The notes under the pieces are model-generated. The model saw only the letters and a program-made list of their open reading frames with translations. It was not told the origin of the DNA and did not search any database. A stretch of 64,000 bases of DNA from Streptomyces puniciscabiei. GTDB taxonomy: Bacteria > Actinomycetota > Actinomycetes > Streptomycetales > Streptomycetaceae. The DNA lies in the NCBI RefSeq assembly GCF_006715785.1, contig NZ_VFNX01000001.1:5808001-5872000 (forward strand), written 5' to 3'. Position numbers and translations under genes: made by a program. Below are positions 32,867 through 41,632 of the stretch, in pieces; position 1 is the first letter of the stretch; each line of letters opens with the position of its first letter.

Positions 32867-34059
32867 GGCGATCGAGGCGATCGATACGCGTCCGCCACCG
32901 CGTGGCACCCGCGGGCACGGCGCTGAGCCTGCTGCTCGCCGGTGCCCTCGCCCTGGCGCCGGCCACCGCCGCGTACGCCGACGGCATCCGTGCCCAGCAG
33001 TGGGGCCTGTCCGCGCTGCGCCTGGACGAGGCCTGGCGGACCACCAAGGGCCGGGGCGTCACCGTCGCCGTCCTGGACACCGGCGTCGAGGCCGACCATC
33101 CGGACCTCGTCGGCAACGTCCTGCCCGCCAAGGACATGATCGGCTTCGGCGCTGCGCAGGGCGACCGCGACTGGGCCCGGCACGGCACCGCCATGGCCGG
33201 CATCATCGCCGGACACGGCCATGGCCCGGGCGACAGCGCCGGCGTCATGGGCGTCGCACCGGAGGCGAAGATCCTGCCCGTGCGGGTGATCCTGGAGGAC
33301 GGCGACCCCGCCCGCACCAAGGCCCGTACGACCCGCGGCAACGCCCTGGCCGACGGCATCCGCTGGGCCGCCGACCACGGCGCCGACGTCATCAACCTCT
33401 CCCTCGGCGACGACTCGAACTCCGCGCACCCCGAGCCCAGCGAGGACGAGGCCGTGCAGTACGCCCTGAAGAAGGGCGTGGTGGTCGTCGCCTCCGCGGG
33501 CAACGGCGGGGACAAGGGCGACCACGTCTCCTACCCCGCCGCCTACCCGGGCGTCATCGCCGCCACCGCCGTCGACCGCTACGGCACCCGCGCCTCCTTC
33601 TCGACCCGCCGCTGGTACGCCGCGGTCAGCGCGCCCGGCGTCGACGTGGTCATCGCCGACCCCGACCACAAGTACTACGAGGGCTGGGGCACCTCGGCCG
33701 CCTCCGCCTTCGTCTCCGGCGCGGCGGCGCTGGTCAAGGCCGCCCACCCCGAGCTGAGCCCGGCCCAGATCAAGAAGCTCCTGGAGGACACCGCCCGGGA
33801 CGCGCCGGTCGGCGGCCGGGACGACTCCCGGGGTTTCGGCATGATCGACCCGGCGGCGGCCCTGCGGGCGGCGGACCGGCTCAAGCCGCAGAGTCTGCGC
33901 GCGGCGTCGTACGGGAAGAGGTACTTCGGCGCCGGCCCGGACAGCCCCAGGGCGGCGTCCTCGACCGCCGACTGGGCGGGCCCCCTGGCCGGCGGCACCG
34001 GCGGGGTCCTGCTGGTGGCGGGCGTGGTGCTGTGGCGGGGCCGCAGGCAGCGGTCCTGA
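32863..34059 (+). CDS. membrane-anchored subtilisin-like protease, mycosin-like (S8)
   Basis: A 398-residue S8 serine protease. An N-terminal signal peptide (residues 1-40, basic start then a hydrophobic core ending AAYADG), catalytic Asp72 (VAVLDTG), His107 (RHGTAMAG), oxyanion Asn in SAGNGGD and Ser278 (GTSAASAF) are all present. A C-terminal helix (GGVLLVAGVVLW) followed by RGRRQRS anchors it facing outward. This layout is that of mycosins (MycP), which support type VII secretion. No ESX genes lie in this window. It overlaps the preceding membrane protein gene by 4 bp. Confidence 0.9.
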   Translation: MRRSRRSIRVRHRVAPAGTALSLLLAGALALAPATAAYADGIRAQQWGLSALRLDEAWRTTKGRGVTVAVLDTGVEADHPDLVGNVLPAKDMIGFGAAQGDRDWARHGTAMAGIIAGHGHGPGDSAGVMGVAPEAKILPVRVILEDGDPARTKARTTRGNALADGIRWAADHGADVINLSLGDDSNSAHPEPSEDEAVQYALKKGVVVVASAGNGGDKGDHVSYPAAYPGVIAATAVDRYGTRASFSTRRWYAAVSAPGVDVVIADPDHKYYEGWGTSAASAFVSGAAALVKAAHPELSPAQIKKLLEDTARDAPVGGRDDSRGFGMIDPAAALRAADRLKPQSLRAASYGKRYFGAGPDSPRAASSTADWAGPLAGGTGGVLLVAGVVLWRGRRQRS

Positions 34060-34067
34060 CGCGACAG

Positions 34068-34093
34068 GACCCCGGGCCCCGGTGCCCGGAGTC
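34068..34093. terminator. hairpin between convergent genes
   Basis: GACCCCGGGC and GCCCGGAGTC pair around CCCGGT with one mismatch, just after the protease stop and over the end of the minus-strand hydrolase gene. It could stop both. Confidence 0.5.
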
Positions 34094-35048
34094 ACTCGCC
34101 GGTGAACGCCGACACCGCCGCCCGCGCCGCCGCCTCCACCAGCGCGATGCCCTGCGCCTGCGTCCGCGTGCCCTTGGACAGCACGGCCACCAGGTAGTCC
34201 GTGCCGCCCACCGTCACCCGCCCGATGCTGTTCACGTCCCACAGGCCTGTCGTACTGCGCGGCAGCCAGCCGTTCTTCAGCGCCCAGGAGTTGCCCTCCG
34301 CGGCGCCCGACACCCCCCACTGCTGGTCCGCCTCGACCGACTCCATCAGCCCGCGCACATAGCTCCGGGAGGCCGCGCTCAGCTCGGAACCCTCCCCGAA
34401 CACCTGCCGGAGCAGGGCGAGTTGGTCCGCGGCCGTGGTCTGCGTCAGTCCCCACAGCTCACCCTCGCCACCGGAGGTCGCGGTCAGCCCGAAGCGCTTG
34501 TTCGCCGCGTTCAGGCCGTCCGCACGTCCGACCGTGTGCCACAGTGCCGTCGCGGACGCGTTGTCGCTGTTCTCGATCATCTTCGTGGCGTACGCCTTCT
34601 CGGTGGCCGTCAGCCTCCGGTCCGCGTCCTGCGCCTGGAGCAGCAGCGTGGCCAGGATGTCGACCTTCACGATGCTCGCCGTGTCGAAGGCCGCGTTCCC
34701 GTACGCGGCGCTCTCCCCGGAGTCCACCGCCAGCACCGCCGCCGACACCTGCGCGCCCGACGGCACGCTCACCGCCGACATCGCCTTGCCCAGCAGCGCC
34801 GTCCGGTCCACCGCCGGCTCCGTCCCGGGTCCCACCGAGGCCTCCTCGCCCGCCCCGGCCGAGGGGGAGGCCGAGGTCGTCGCCGCCGACGATACGGCCG
34901 CCGGTCCCGAGTGCGCCCGCGCCTTCACATACTCCGTGCCCCCCGCCGTGACCCCGCCCACGGCGACCACGGAGAGGGCGACGGAGAGCAGCGGACGGCG
35001 CCGGGGCCGGCGCGCACGACGGCCACGGCGGGCTCCGGAGGACTCCAT
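34092..35048 (-). CDS. beta-lactamase-fold serine hydrolase
   Basis: A 318-residue exported or membrane-anchored protein. A basic N-terminus and hydrophobic helix (residues about 20-40) are followed by an Ala/Ser-rich linker, then a class A beta-lactamase-like domain with SIVK in the SxxK position, SDN (ENSDNAS), and KNG in place of KTG. No glutamate of the omega loop was recognised, so true penicillin hydrolysis is doubtful; a penicillin-binding or peptidase-like role is more likely. The ATG at 35048 gives the normal length. It converges with the mycosin-like gene. Confidence 0.8.
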   Translation of the reverse strand: MESSGARRGRRARRPRRRPLLSVALSVVAVGGVTAGGTEYVKARAHSGPAAVSSAATTSASPSAGAGEEASVGPGTEPAVDRTALLGKAMSAVSVPSGAQVSAAVLAVDSGESAAYGNAAFDTASIVKVDILATLLLQAQDADRRLTATEKAYATKMIENSDNASATALWHTVGRADGLNAANKRFGLTATSGGEGELWGLTQTTAADQLALLRQVFGEGSELSAASRSYVRGLMESVEADQQWGVSGAAEGNSWALKNGWLPRSTTGLWDVNSIGRVTVGGTDYLVAVLSKGTRTQAQGIALVEAAARAAVSAFTGE

Positions 35049-35198
35049 GCCCGCGATGCTCGAGGCCGGGACCGTGCGCCCTGTTGGCCGGACGTGAGAG
35101 GTGGATCAGGGAAGGCTGAGATTCCGGTGAAACCGGTGACGGCGGCGTTTCCGGCCCCGCACAAGCGCCGCGGCCTGCCCCCTATAAGGTCGGTGACC

Positions 35199-35930
35199 GT
35201 GGCGAACAAGAACATTCCCGACCCCGGCTTCTCCGACGACGACGGCTCCGCCGACCCCCGGCTGAGCGCGGCGCTCGCCGCCTGGGCCGAGGACCGCGGC
35301 GCCCTCGGGCCCGTCCTCGAGGCGCTCCGGGGCGCCCGCCTGCTGGTCCCGGTCGTCGCCGTGCTCGGCGAGGTCGAGGAGGACGAGAAGGGCTTGCGCC
35401 GCGAGAAGACCAGCGACATGGCCGTACCCACCCTGAAGGCAGGCCACCGCACCGCCCTGCCCGCCTTCACCTCCACCGACTCCCTGGCCCGCTGGGACCC
35501 GGCGGCCCGCCCGGTCGCCGTACCCCTGCACCAGGCGCTCCAGGCCGCCGCCCACGAGAAGGCCGACACGGTCGTGCTGGACCTCGCCGGACCGGTGCCG
35601 TTCGAGCTCACCGGCCCGGCCCTGCTCGCCCTCGCCGAGGGCCGCACCAGCACCGACCCGCTCGCCGACCCGGCCGTGATCGAGGCCGTCCGTACGGCCG
35701 TGGCGGCGGAGCCCGCCGTACTGCGCGCCCACCTCGGACCCGGGCAGGCCGACGGCACCCTCGCCCTGGTCCTCGACCCGGCCGCGGTGCCCGCCGAGGC
35801 CGCCCGCGCGGTCGCCCAGCGGCTCGCGTCCGACGAAACACTGAGGGCCCGCCTGGTGCGCGGCCTCGACCTGGCACTCCTGCCGGCCGGGACCACGCCT
35901 CCGGGCGAGCCCTTGTACGTGAAGGGGTGA
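35199..35930 (+). CDS. SseB-family protein
   Basis: A 243-residue cytosolic protein with the SseB N-terminal domain (RGARLLVPVVAVLGE, then KTSDMAVPTL, TALPAFTSTDSLARWDP, which is the best-conserved block). The family is widespread next to translation genes in actinobacteria and has no proven role in most of them. GTG 35199 is chosen because AAGG lies 9 bp upstream; GTG 35193 is too close to it. It is convergent with the DUF1844 gene and shares a hairpin at the 3' end. Confidence 0.85.
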   Translation: MANKNIPDPGFSDDDGSADPRLSAALAAWAEDRGALGPVLEALRGARLLVPVVAVLGEVEEDEKGLRREKTSDMAVPTLKAGHRTALPAFTSTDSLARWDPAARPVAVPLHQALQAAAHEKADTVVLDLAGPVPFELTGPALLALAEGRTSTDPLADPAVIEAVRTAVAAEPAVLRAHLGPGQADGTLALVLDPAAVPAEAARAVAQRLASDETLRARLVRGLDLALLPAGTTPPGEPLYVKG

Positions 35931-35943
35931 ATCCACCCCCTTC
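35921..35943. terminator. bidirectional hairpin between sseB-like and DUF1844 genes
   Basis: GAAGGGGTG and CACCCCCTTC pair with a one-base bulge. The left arm overlaps the sseB-like stop codon, and TT in the right arm gives a short U-run for the minus strand. Confidence 0.55.
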
Positions 35944-35945
35944 GG

Positions 35946-36302
35946 CTAGCCGTAGACCGGGCCGGTGTACTTCTCGCCCGGCCCCTGGCCCGGCTCGTCC
36001 GGGACGATCGAGGCCTCGCGGAACGCCAGCTGCAGGGACTTCAGGCCGTCGCGCAGCGGGGCGGCGTGGAAGGAGCTGATCTCGGTCGCGCTCGCGTCCA
36101 GCAGCCCGGCGAGCGCGGTGATCAGCTTGCGGGCCTCGTCCAGGTCCTTGCGCTTCTCGCCCTCCTCGCTCAGCCCGAGCTTCACGGCGGCGGCGCTCAT
36201 CAGGTTGACGGCGACCGTCACGATCACCTCGACGGCGGGGACCTCGGCGATGTCCCGGGTCATCGCGTCGAAGTCGGGGTTCTCAGGAGGGGTCTCACTC
36301 AT
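35946..36302 (-). CDS. DUF1844 protein
   Basis: A 118-residue protein of the DUF1844 family: EVPAVEVIVTVAVNLMSAAAVKLGL is the conserved helix, followed by KDLDEARKLITALAGLLDAS. The family is short, soluble and of unknown function; it lies upstream of infC in many actinobacteria, here divergently. ATG 36302 is the clear start. The first 20 residues are acidic and disordered, and so are the last 20. Confidence 0.88.
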   Translation of the reverse strand: MSETPPENPDFDAMTRDIAEVPAVEVIVTVAVNLMSAAAVKLGLSEEGEKRKDLDEARKLITALAGLLDASATEISSFHAAPLRDGLKSLQLAFREASIVPDEPGQGPGEKYTGPVYG

Positions 36303-36352
36303 GCCCCACACGATAGGCGGCCCCGTCACGGCGTCGCGATGACGGGTTCCGA

Positions 36353-36382
36353 TTCGCCCTTCCGCGCCCGTGCTGCTAACCT
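36353..36382 (+). promoter_or_regulatory. candidate promoter for the infC operon
   Basis: TTCGCC (36353-36358) and TAACCT (36377-36382) are 18 bp apart. Transcription from here would give a leader of almost 290 nt before infC. Confidence 0.4.
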
Positions 36383-36389
36383 TGTGTAA

Positions 36390-36679
36390 CGACCGGCTGG
36401 ACCACTGTGCCCAGCCCACAAGTGGAGGCTCCGATCTCCCACCTGACCGTCCCCCGGGACGGCGGGTCACCCGGTCAGGCGGCCACCATCGTTCCGTACG
36501 GACGATGGAGTCGCCCGAAAGCGCGCCCCGCGGCATCGCGGCGGTGCTCCGGTAGTGTGTTGGAGCCCCGCCTGTGATCGTCCGGGGCATTTTTTGTGCT
36601 TCGGCGCGGTTAGGTCTTACGAAAAGAGACATACGCGGCTGTCCGCCAGACTGCCGTGTGGTGCTACCGAGGAGGATCC
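36390..36679 (+). promoter_or_regulatory. structured infC-rpmI-rplT leader
   Basis: No gene is supported here. The stretch has several strong stems, including CCACT/AGTGG, and CCATCGT (36486-36492) with ACGATGG (36502-36508), and then an intrinsic terminator (36565-36595) 85 nt before the start codon. A terminator inside a leader points to attenuation; in Bacillus the same operon is controlled by L20 in this way. The mechanism in Streptomyces is inferred. Confidence 0.55.
36565..36595 (+). terminator. attenuator-like terminator in the infC leader
   Basis: GCCCCG (36565-36570) pairs with CGGGGC (36583-36588) and TTTTTT follows at 36590-36595. It is the clearest U-run terminator in the window, yet it lies inside the leader rather than after a gene. 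Confidence 0.75.
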
Positions 36680-37318
36680 ATCAGCGCCGAGCCCCGCATC
36701 AACGACCGGATTCGCGTTCCCGAGGTGCGACTTGTCGGTCCCAGTGGCGAGCAGGTCGGCATCGTGCCGCTCGCGAAGGCACTGGAGCTTGCGCAGGAGT
36801 ACGACCTGGACCTGGTCGAGGTCGCGGCGAACGCCCGTCCGCCCGTGTGCAAGCTCATGGACTACGGGAAGTTCAAGTACGAGTCGGCCATGAAGGCCCG
36901 TGAGGCGCGCAAGAACCAGGCGCACACGGTCATCAAGGAGATGAAGCTCCGGCCGAAGATCGACCCGCACGACTATGACACCAAGAAGGGTCACGTCGTC
37001 CGGTTCCTCAAGCAGGGCGACAAGGTCAAGATCACGATCATGTTCCGTGGTCGCGAGCAGTCCCGGCCCGAGCTGGGCTACCGACTGCTGCAGCGGCTGG
37101 CGGAGGACGTCCAGGACCTCGGCTTCGTGGAGTCGAACCCGAAGCAGGACGGCCGGAACATGATCATGGTCCTCGGTCCGCACAAGAAGAAGACCGAGGC
37201 GATGGCCGAGGCCCGCCAGGCGCAGGAGGCCCGCAAGGCCGAGGCGAAGGCGAACCCCGGTCGGTCGCAGAACCCTGCCGAGGCTGAGGCGCCGTCCGAG
37301 GAGCCTGCCGAGGCGTGA
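36680..37318 (+). CDS. infC: translation initiation factor IF-3, apparent ATC start
   Basis: A 212-residue IF-3. The N-domain ([18 protein letters not shown]), the linker with KFKYE and the C-domain ([28 protein letters not shown]) are complete, followed by an Ala/Glu-rich tail of about 35 residues. IF-3 binds the 30S subunit, prevents early 50S joining and rejects unusual start codons. The best ribosome site, GAGGAGG at 36669-36675, lies 4 bp before ATC 36680 (then SAEPRINDR), and no ATG/GTG/TTG follows at this spot. GTG 36656 is in frame but puts the ribosome site inside the gene. An ATC start would give autoregulation as for AUU in E. coli. rpmI and rplT follow. Confidence 0.93.
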   Translation: MSAEPRINDRIRVPEVRLVGPSGEQVGIVPLAKALELAQEYDLDLVEVAANARPPVCKLMDYGKFKYESAMKAREARKNQAHTVIKEMKLRPKIDPHDYDTKKGHVVRFLKQGDKVKITIMFRGREQSRPELGYRLLQRLAEDVQDLGFVESNPKQDGRNMIMVLGPHKKKTEAMAEARQAQEARKAEAKANPGRSQNPAEAEAPSEEPAEA

Positions 37319-37375
37319 TCCCGGGGGACTCCGGTCCCCGAGGATGTAACCGATACAAGAGAGCGACGCTCCACC

Positions 37376-37399
37376 GTGCCCGGTTTCACGACCGGGCAC
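37376..37399 (+). other. 9-bp perfect hairpin before rpmI
   Basis: GTGCCCGGT and ACCGGGCAC enclose TTCACG, 33 bp before the rpmI ATG. It could affect coupling between infC and rpmI or be an L20/L35 control site; no U-run follows. Confidence 0.5.
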
Positions 37400-37431
37400 C
37401 GGAGCGCCACCGACGAGGAGATAACGGCGCT

Positions 37432-37626
37432 ATGCCGAAGAACAAGTCGCACAGCGGTGCCAGCAAGCGCTTCAAGATCACCGGCTCCGGCAAGGTGCTC
37501 CGCGAGCGCGCCGGCAAGCGCCACCTGCTCGAGCACAAGTCGTCCCGCGTCACGCGTCGCCTCACCGGCAACGCCGAGATGGCCCCGGGCGACGCCGCGA
37601 AGATCAAGAAGCTTCTCGGCAAGTGA
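37432..37626 (+). CDS. rpmI: 50S ribosomal protein L35
   Basis: A 64-residue basic protein that begins [15 protein letters not shown] and ends with KIKKLLGK, the standard bL35 sequence and length. It binds 23S rRNA in the large subunit. The ribosome site GAGGAG is 11 bp upstream. It lies 113 bp after infC and 98 bp before rplT in the usual order. Confidence 0.98.
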   Translation: MPKNKSHSGASKRFKITGSGKVLRERAGKRHLLEHKSSRVTRRLTGNAEMAPGDAAKIKKLLGK

Positions 37627-37724
37627 CGCGGCGGCGCCGTCTGAGCGCCGTGCGTCGGGACCGGGACCGAATCGTTTCCGGGTCGTGTGAGGACCACCAC
37701 GACCCCGCTACAAGGAGTTAACAA

Positions 37725-38108
37725 GTGGCACGCGTCAAGCGGGCAGTCAACGCCCACAAGAAGCGCCGGGCGATCCTCGAGCAGGCCTCCGGCTACCGCG
37801 GTCAGCGTTCGCGCCTGTACCGCAAGGCCAAGGAGCAGGTCACCCACTCGCTGGTCTACAACTACAACGACCGCAAGAAGCGCAAGGGCGACTTCCGTCA
37901 GCTGTGGATCCAGCGCATCAACGCCGCTGCCCGCGCCAACGGCATCACCTACAACCGCTTCATCCAGGGTCTGAAGGCCGCGAACGTCGAGGTCGACCGC
38001 AAGATCCTGGCCGAGCTGGCCGTCAACGACGCGGGCGCGTTCGCCGCGCTCGTCGAGGTCGCGCAGAAGGCGCTGCCGTCGGACGTCAACGCGCCCAAGG
38101 CTGCGTGA
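37725..38108 (+). CDS. rplT: 50S ribosomal protein L20
   Basis: A 127-residue bL20: [17 protein letters not shown] at the start, [18 protein letters not shown] next, and [28 protein letters not shown] in the globular half. L20 is needed early in 50S assembly and in other bacteria also represses its own operon. The GTG start has AAGGAG 9 bp upstream. A strong terminator follows the stop, ending the operon. Confidence 0.98.
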   Translation: MARVKRAVNAHKKRRAILEQASGYRGQRSRLYRKAKEQVTHSLVYNYNDRKKRKGDFRQLWIQRINAAARANGITYNRFIQGLKAANVEVDRKILAELAVNDAGAFAALVEVAQKALPSDVNAPKAA

Positions 38109-38138
38109 CGCTGCGCTGGCTCTAGGCCGACGTTCACT

Positions 38139-38168
38139 GGACCCGCAGGCTTTACGGCTTGCGGGTCC
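38139..38168 (+). terminator. terminator after rplT
   Basis: GGACCCGCA (38139-38147) pairs with TGCGGGTCC (38160-38168), followed by TGTTGTT. It ends the infC-rpmI-rplT operon. Confidence 0.85.
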
Positions 38169-38193
38169 TGTTGTTGGGGCCTGGGTGGTCTTT

Positions 38194-38278
38194 CGGCTGC
38201 GGGTGCGTCGTGGCTGGTCGCGCCCACGCGGCGGAGCCGCATATCGATGCAGCCCCGCGCCCCTTTCGGGGCGCTGCA
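38194..38278 (+). repeat. dispersed Streptomyces intergenic repeat, long form, copy A
   Basis: An 85-bp element that starts CGGCTGCGGG, has GCGGCGGAGCCGC in the middle (a hairpin) and ends with the GCGCCCC/GGGGCGC stem and TGCA. It aligns with 44181-44265 over its full length with about 85-90% identity by eye, and with 22651-22709 in inverse orientation. It lies between rplT and the trmH-like gene. Confidence 0.85.
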
Positions 38279-38325
38279 CCGCCCCGGTGCCACAAAAGGA
38301 AGACTTTCTTGAGGTGAGCAAGAGG

Positions 38326-39186
38326 ATGCCCCCCGTCAGCCCCGAGCTGATCTCCCCCCGGTCCGCACGTGTCTCCGCCGCCCGGCGGCTCGCCAAGCGG
38401 AACTTCCGGGGCAAGGACCGGCTGTTTCTCGCGGAGGGGCCGCAGGCCGTCCGGGAAGCGGCCGGGCATCGGGTCGACGGCACCCCCACCCTCGTCGAGC
38501 TGTTCGCCACCGTGGAGGCCGCTGAGCGGTACGCCGACATCGTCGGGGCCGCGCGGAGCGTCGGGGCCCGGGTGCACCTGGCCTCCGAAGAGGTCGTCGC
38601 CGACATCTCCACCACCGTCACTCCGCAGGGGCTGGTCGGGGTGTGCCGGTTCCTGGACACGCCCTTCGAGGAGGTCCTCGCCGCCCGGCCGAGGCTGGTC
38701 GCCGTACTGGCACATGTGCGGGACCCCGGGAACGCCGGGACCGTGCTGCGCTGCGCCGACGCCGCCGGCGCCGAGGCGGTGATCCTCACCGACGCGTCCG
38801 TGGACCTCTACAACCCCAAGGCCGTACGCGCCTCCGTGGGCTCCCACTTCCATCTGCCCGTCGCCGTCGGCGTGCCGGTCGAGCGGGCCGTCGAGGGGCT
38901 GAAGGAGGCGGGGGTGCGCATTCTCGCCGCCGACGGGGCAGGGGACCGCGACCTCGACGACGAGCTCGACAAGGGCACCATGGGCGGGCCCACGGCGTGG
39001 GTGTTCGGCAACGAGGCCTGGGGGCTGCCCGAGGAGACCCGGGCACTCGCGGACGCCGTGGTGCGCGTCCCGATCCACGGAAAGGCCGAGAGCCTGAACC
39101 TCGCCACCGCCGCCGCCGTATGTCTCTACGCGTCGGCTCGTGCACAGCGCGCCTCCGGAGGGTGCCGCTCCGTCACCCAGAGCTAG
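38326..39186 (+). CDS. TrmH/SpoU-family RNA 2'-O-methyltransferase
   Basis: A 286-residue SPOUT methyltransferase. An N-terminal substrate-binding domain (RRLAKRNFRGKDRLFLAEGPQ) is followed by the knot fold: motif 1 HVRDPGNAGTVLRCADAAG, motif 2 VFGNEAWGLPEE and motif 3 IHGKAESLNLATAAAVCLY. It should methylate a ribose 2'-OH in rRNA or tRNA with SAM. ATG 38326 is preferred since GAGGTGA lies 8 bp upstream, matching the end of 16S rRNA well; the frame is open further up to a dispersed repeat. It belongs near pheST in many Streptomyces. Confidence 0.92.
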   Translation: MPPVSPELISPRSARVSAARRLAKRNFRGKDRLFLAEGPQAVREAAGHRVDGTPTLVELFATVEAAERYADIVGAARSVGARVHLASEEVVADISTTVTPQGLVGVCRFLDTPFEEVLAARPRLVAVLAHVRDPGNAGTVLRCADAAGAEAVILTDASVDLYNPKAVRASVGSHFHLPVAVGVPVERAVEGLKEAGVRILAADGAGDRDLDDELDKGTMGGPTAWVFGNEAWGLPEETRALADAVVRVPIHGKAESLNLATAAAVCLYASARAQRASGGCRSVTQS

Positions 39187-39236
39187 TAGGGTGACCAGCT
39201 CGGGGCCCTGCGCGGTCTGAGAGGTGGGGTACGGGG

Positions 39237-40373
39237 ATGAGTGTGGCCGGCACGAGCGCCGCGCCGGAGGGGCGGGACGCGCAGCGTACGCCCGCGCCCC
39301 GGCAGGGTGACCACGGCTGCGGTCTCGACCCCGACCAGTTGCCGGACGGCCTCGTCGTCGCCGACGAGCGCGGCCGCGTCGTCTGCTTCAACGCCGCCGC
39401 CGCACGGATCACCGCCCAGCGCCCCGCCGACGCCCTCGGACAGCCCCTGGAGAAGGCGCTGCCGCTGGAGGATCTGGAGGGCCGCCGCTGGTGGCAGCTC
39501 ACCGACCCCTACGGGGGCCTGGCGATCCGGGTGCGGCAGCCGGAGCGGAATCTGCTGCTGCCCGGCGGGCGGGAGGTGCTGGTCTCCGCCCGGTATGTGC
39601 GGGAGCGGCCCCTGGGGCCCGTCCGGCGGGTCGTCGTCTCCCTGCGGGACACCGAGGCCCGCCGCCGCACCGAGCGCAGCCACGCCGAGCTGATCGCGAC
39701 GGTCGCCCATGAACTGCGCTCCCCCCTCACCTCCGTGAAGGGCTTCACCGCCACGCTGCTCGCCAAGTGGGAACGCTTCACCGACGACCAGAAACGGCTG
39801 ATGCTGGAGACCGTCGACGCCGACGCCGACCGGGTCACCCGGCTCATCGCCGAGCTGCTGGACATCTCGCGGATCGACTCCGGGCGGCTGGAGGTGCGCC
39901 GGCAGCCCGTCGACATCGGGGCCGCCGTCTCCCGGCACATCCAGGCCTATGTCGCCGCGGGCCAGCGGGCCGACCGCTTCCTGCTGCGCATCGAGCAGCC
40001 ACTGCCCGCTCTGTGGGCCGACCCCGACAAGATCGACCAGGTGCTCAGCAACCTCATCGAAAATGCCGTGCGGCACGGCGAGGGAACCGTCACCATTGAC
40101 GTCACGCCCACCGCGTCCCCGCGGGAGGGTGAGGAGAACGGCACGTCGGTCACGGTGAGCGACGAAGGGCCCGGCATCCCGGAGGAGTCCATGAACCGCG
40201 TCTTCACCCGCTTCTGGCGGGGCAGCAAGCGCGGCGGCACCGGCCTCGGGCTGTACATCGTCAAGGGCATCGTCGAGGCCCACGGCGGCACCATCACGGT
40301 CGGCCGCGCCCCCGGCGGCGGCGCCGAGTTCCGATTTACGTTGCCCGTGGCGGCCCCCGCGTATCTCGCGTAG
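39237..40373 (+). CDS. soluble PAS-domain sensor histidine kinase
   Basis: A 378-residue cytosolic kinase. A PAS fold spans about residues 30-145 (LPDGLVVADERGRVVCFNAAAARI). The dimerisation helix carries VAHELRSPL with phospho-acceptor His158, then the HATPase_c domain has N-box LIENAVRHG, G1 VSDEGPGIPEE, F-box FTRFWRG and G2 GGTGLGLYIVKG. There is no transmembrane helix and no response regulator nearby, so it is an orphan that senses an internal signal. The promoter region between the trmH-like stop (39186) and ATG 39237 is only 50 bp, so co-transcription is plausible. Confidence 0.93.
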   Translation: MSVAGTSAAPEGRDAQRTPAPRQGDHGCGLDPDQLPDGLVVADERGRVVCFNAAAARITAQRPADALGQPLEKALPLEDLEGRRWWQLTDPYGGLAIRVRQPERNLLLPGGREVLVSARYVRERPLGPVRRVVVSLRDTEARRRTERSHAELIATVAHELRSPLTSVKGFTATLLAKWERFTDDQKRLMLETVDADADRVTRLIAELLDISRIDSGRLEVRRQPVDIGAAVSRHIQAYVAAGQRADRFLLRIEQPLPALWADPDKIDQVLSNLIENAVRHGEGTVTIDVTPTASPREGEENGTSVTVSDEGPGIPEESMNRVFTRFWRGSKRGGTGLGLYIVKGIVEAHGGTITVGRAPGGGAEFRFTLPVAAPAYLA

Positions 40374-40385
40374 TGGCCCACGGGC

Positions 40386-41631
<1,246 letters not shown>

Positions 41632-41632
<1 letters not shown>

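Noticed and set aside
34092..35048. beta-lactam resistance gene
   Set aside because: It has the fold and SxxK/SDN, but KTG is KNG and no omega-loop Glu is recognisable; N-terminal anchor and linker fit a housekeeping serine hydrolase better.
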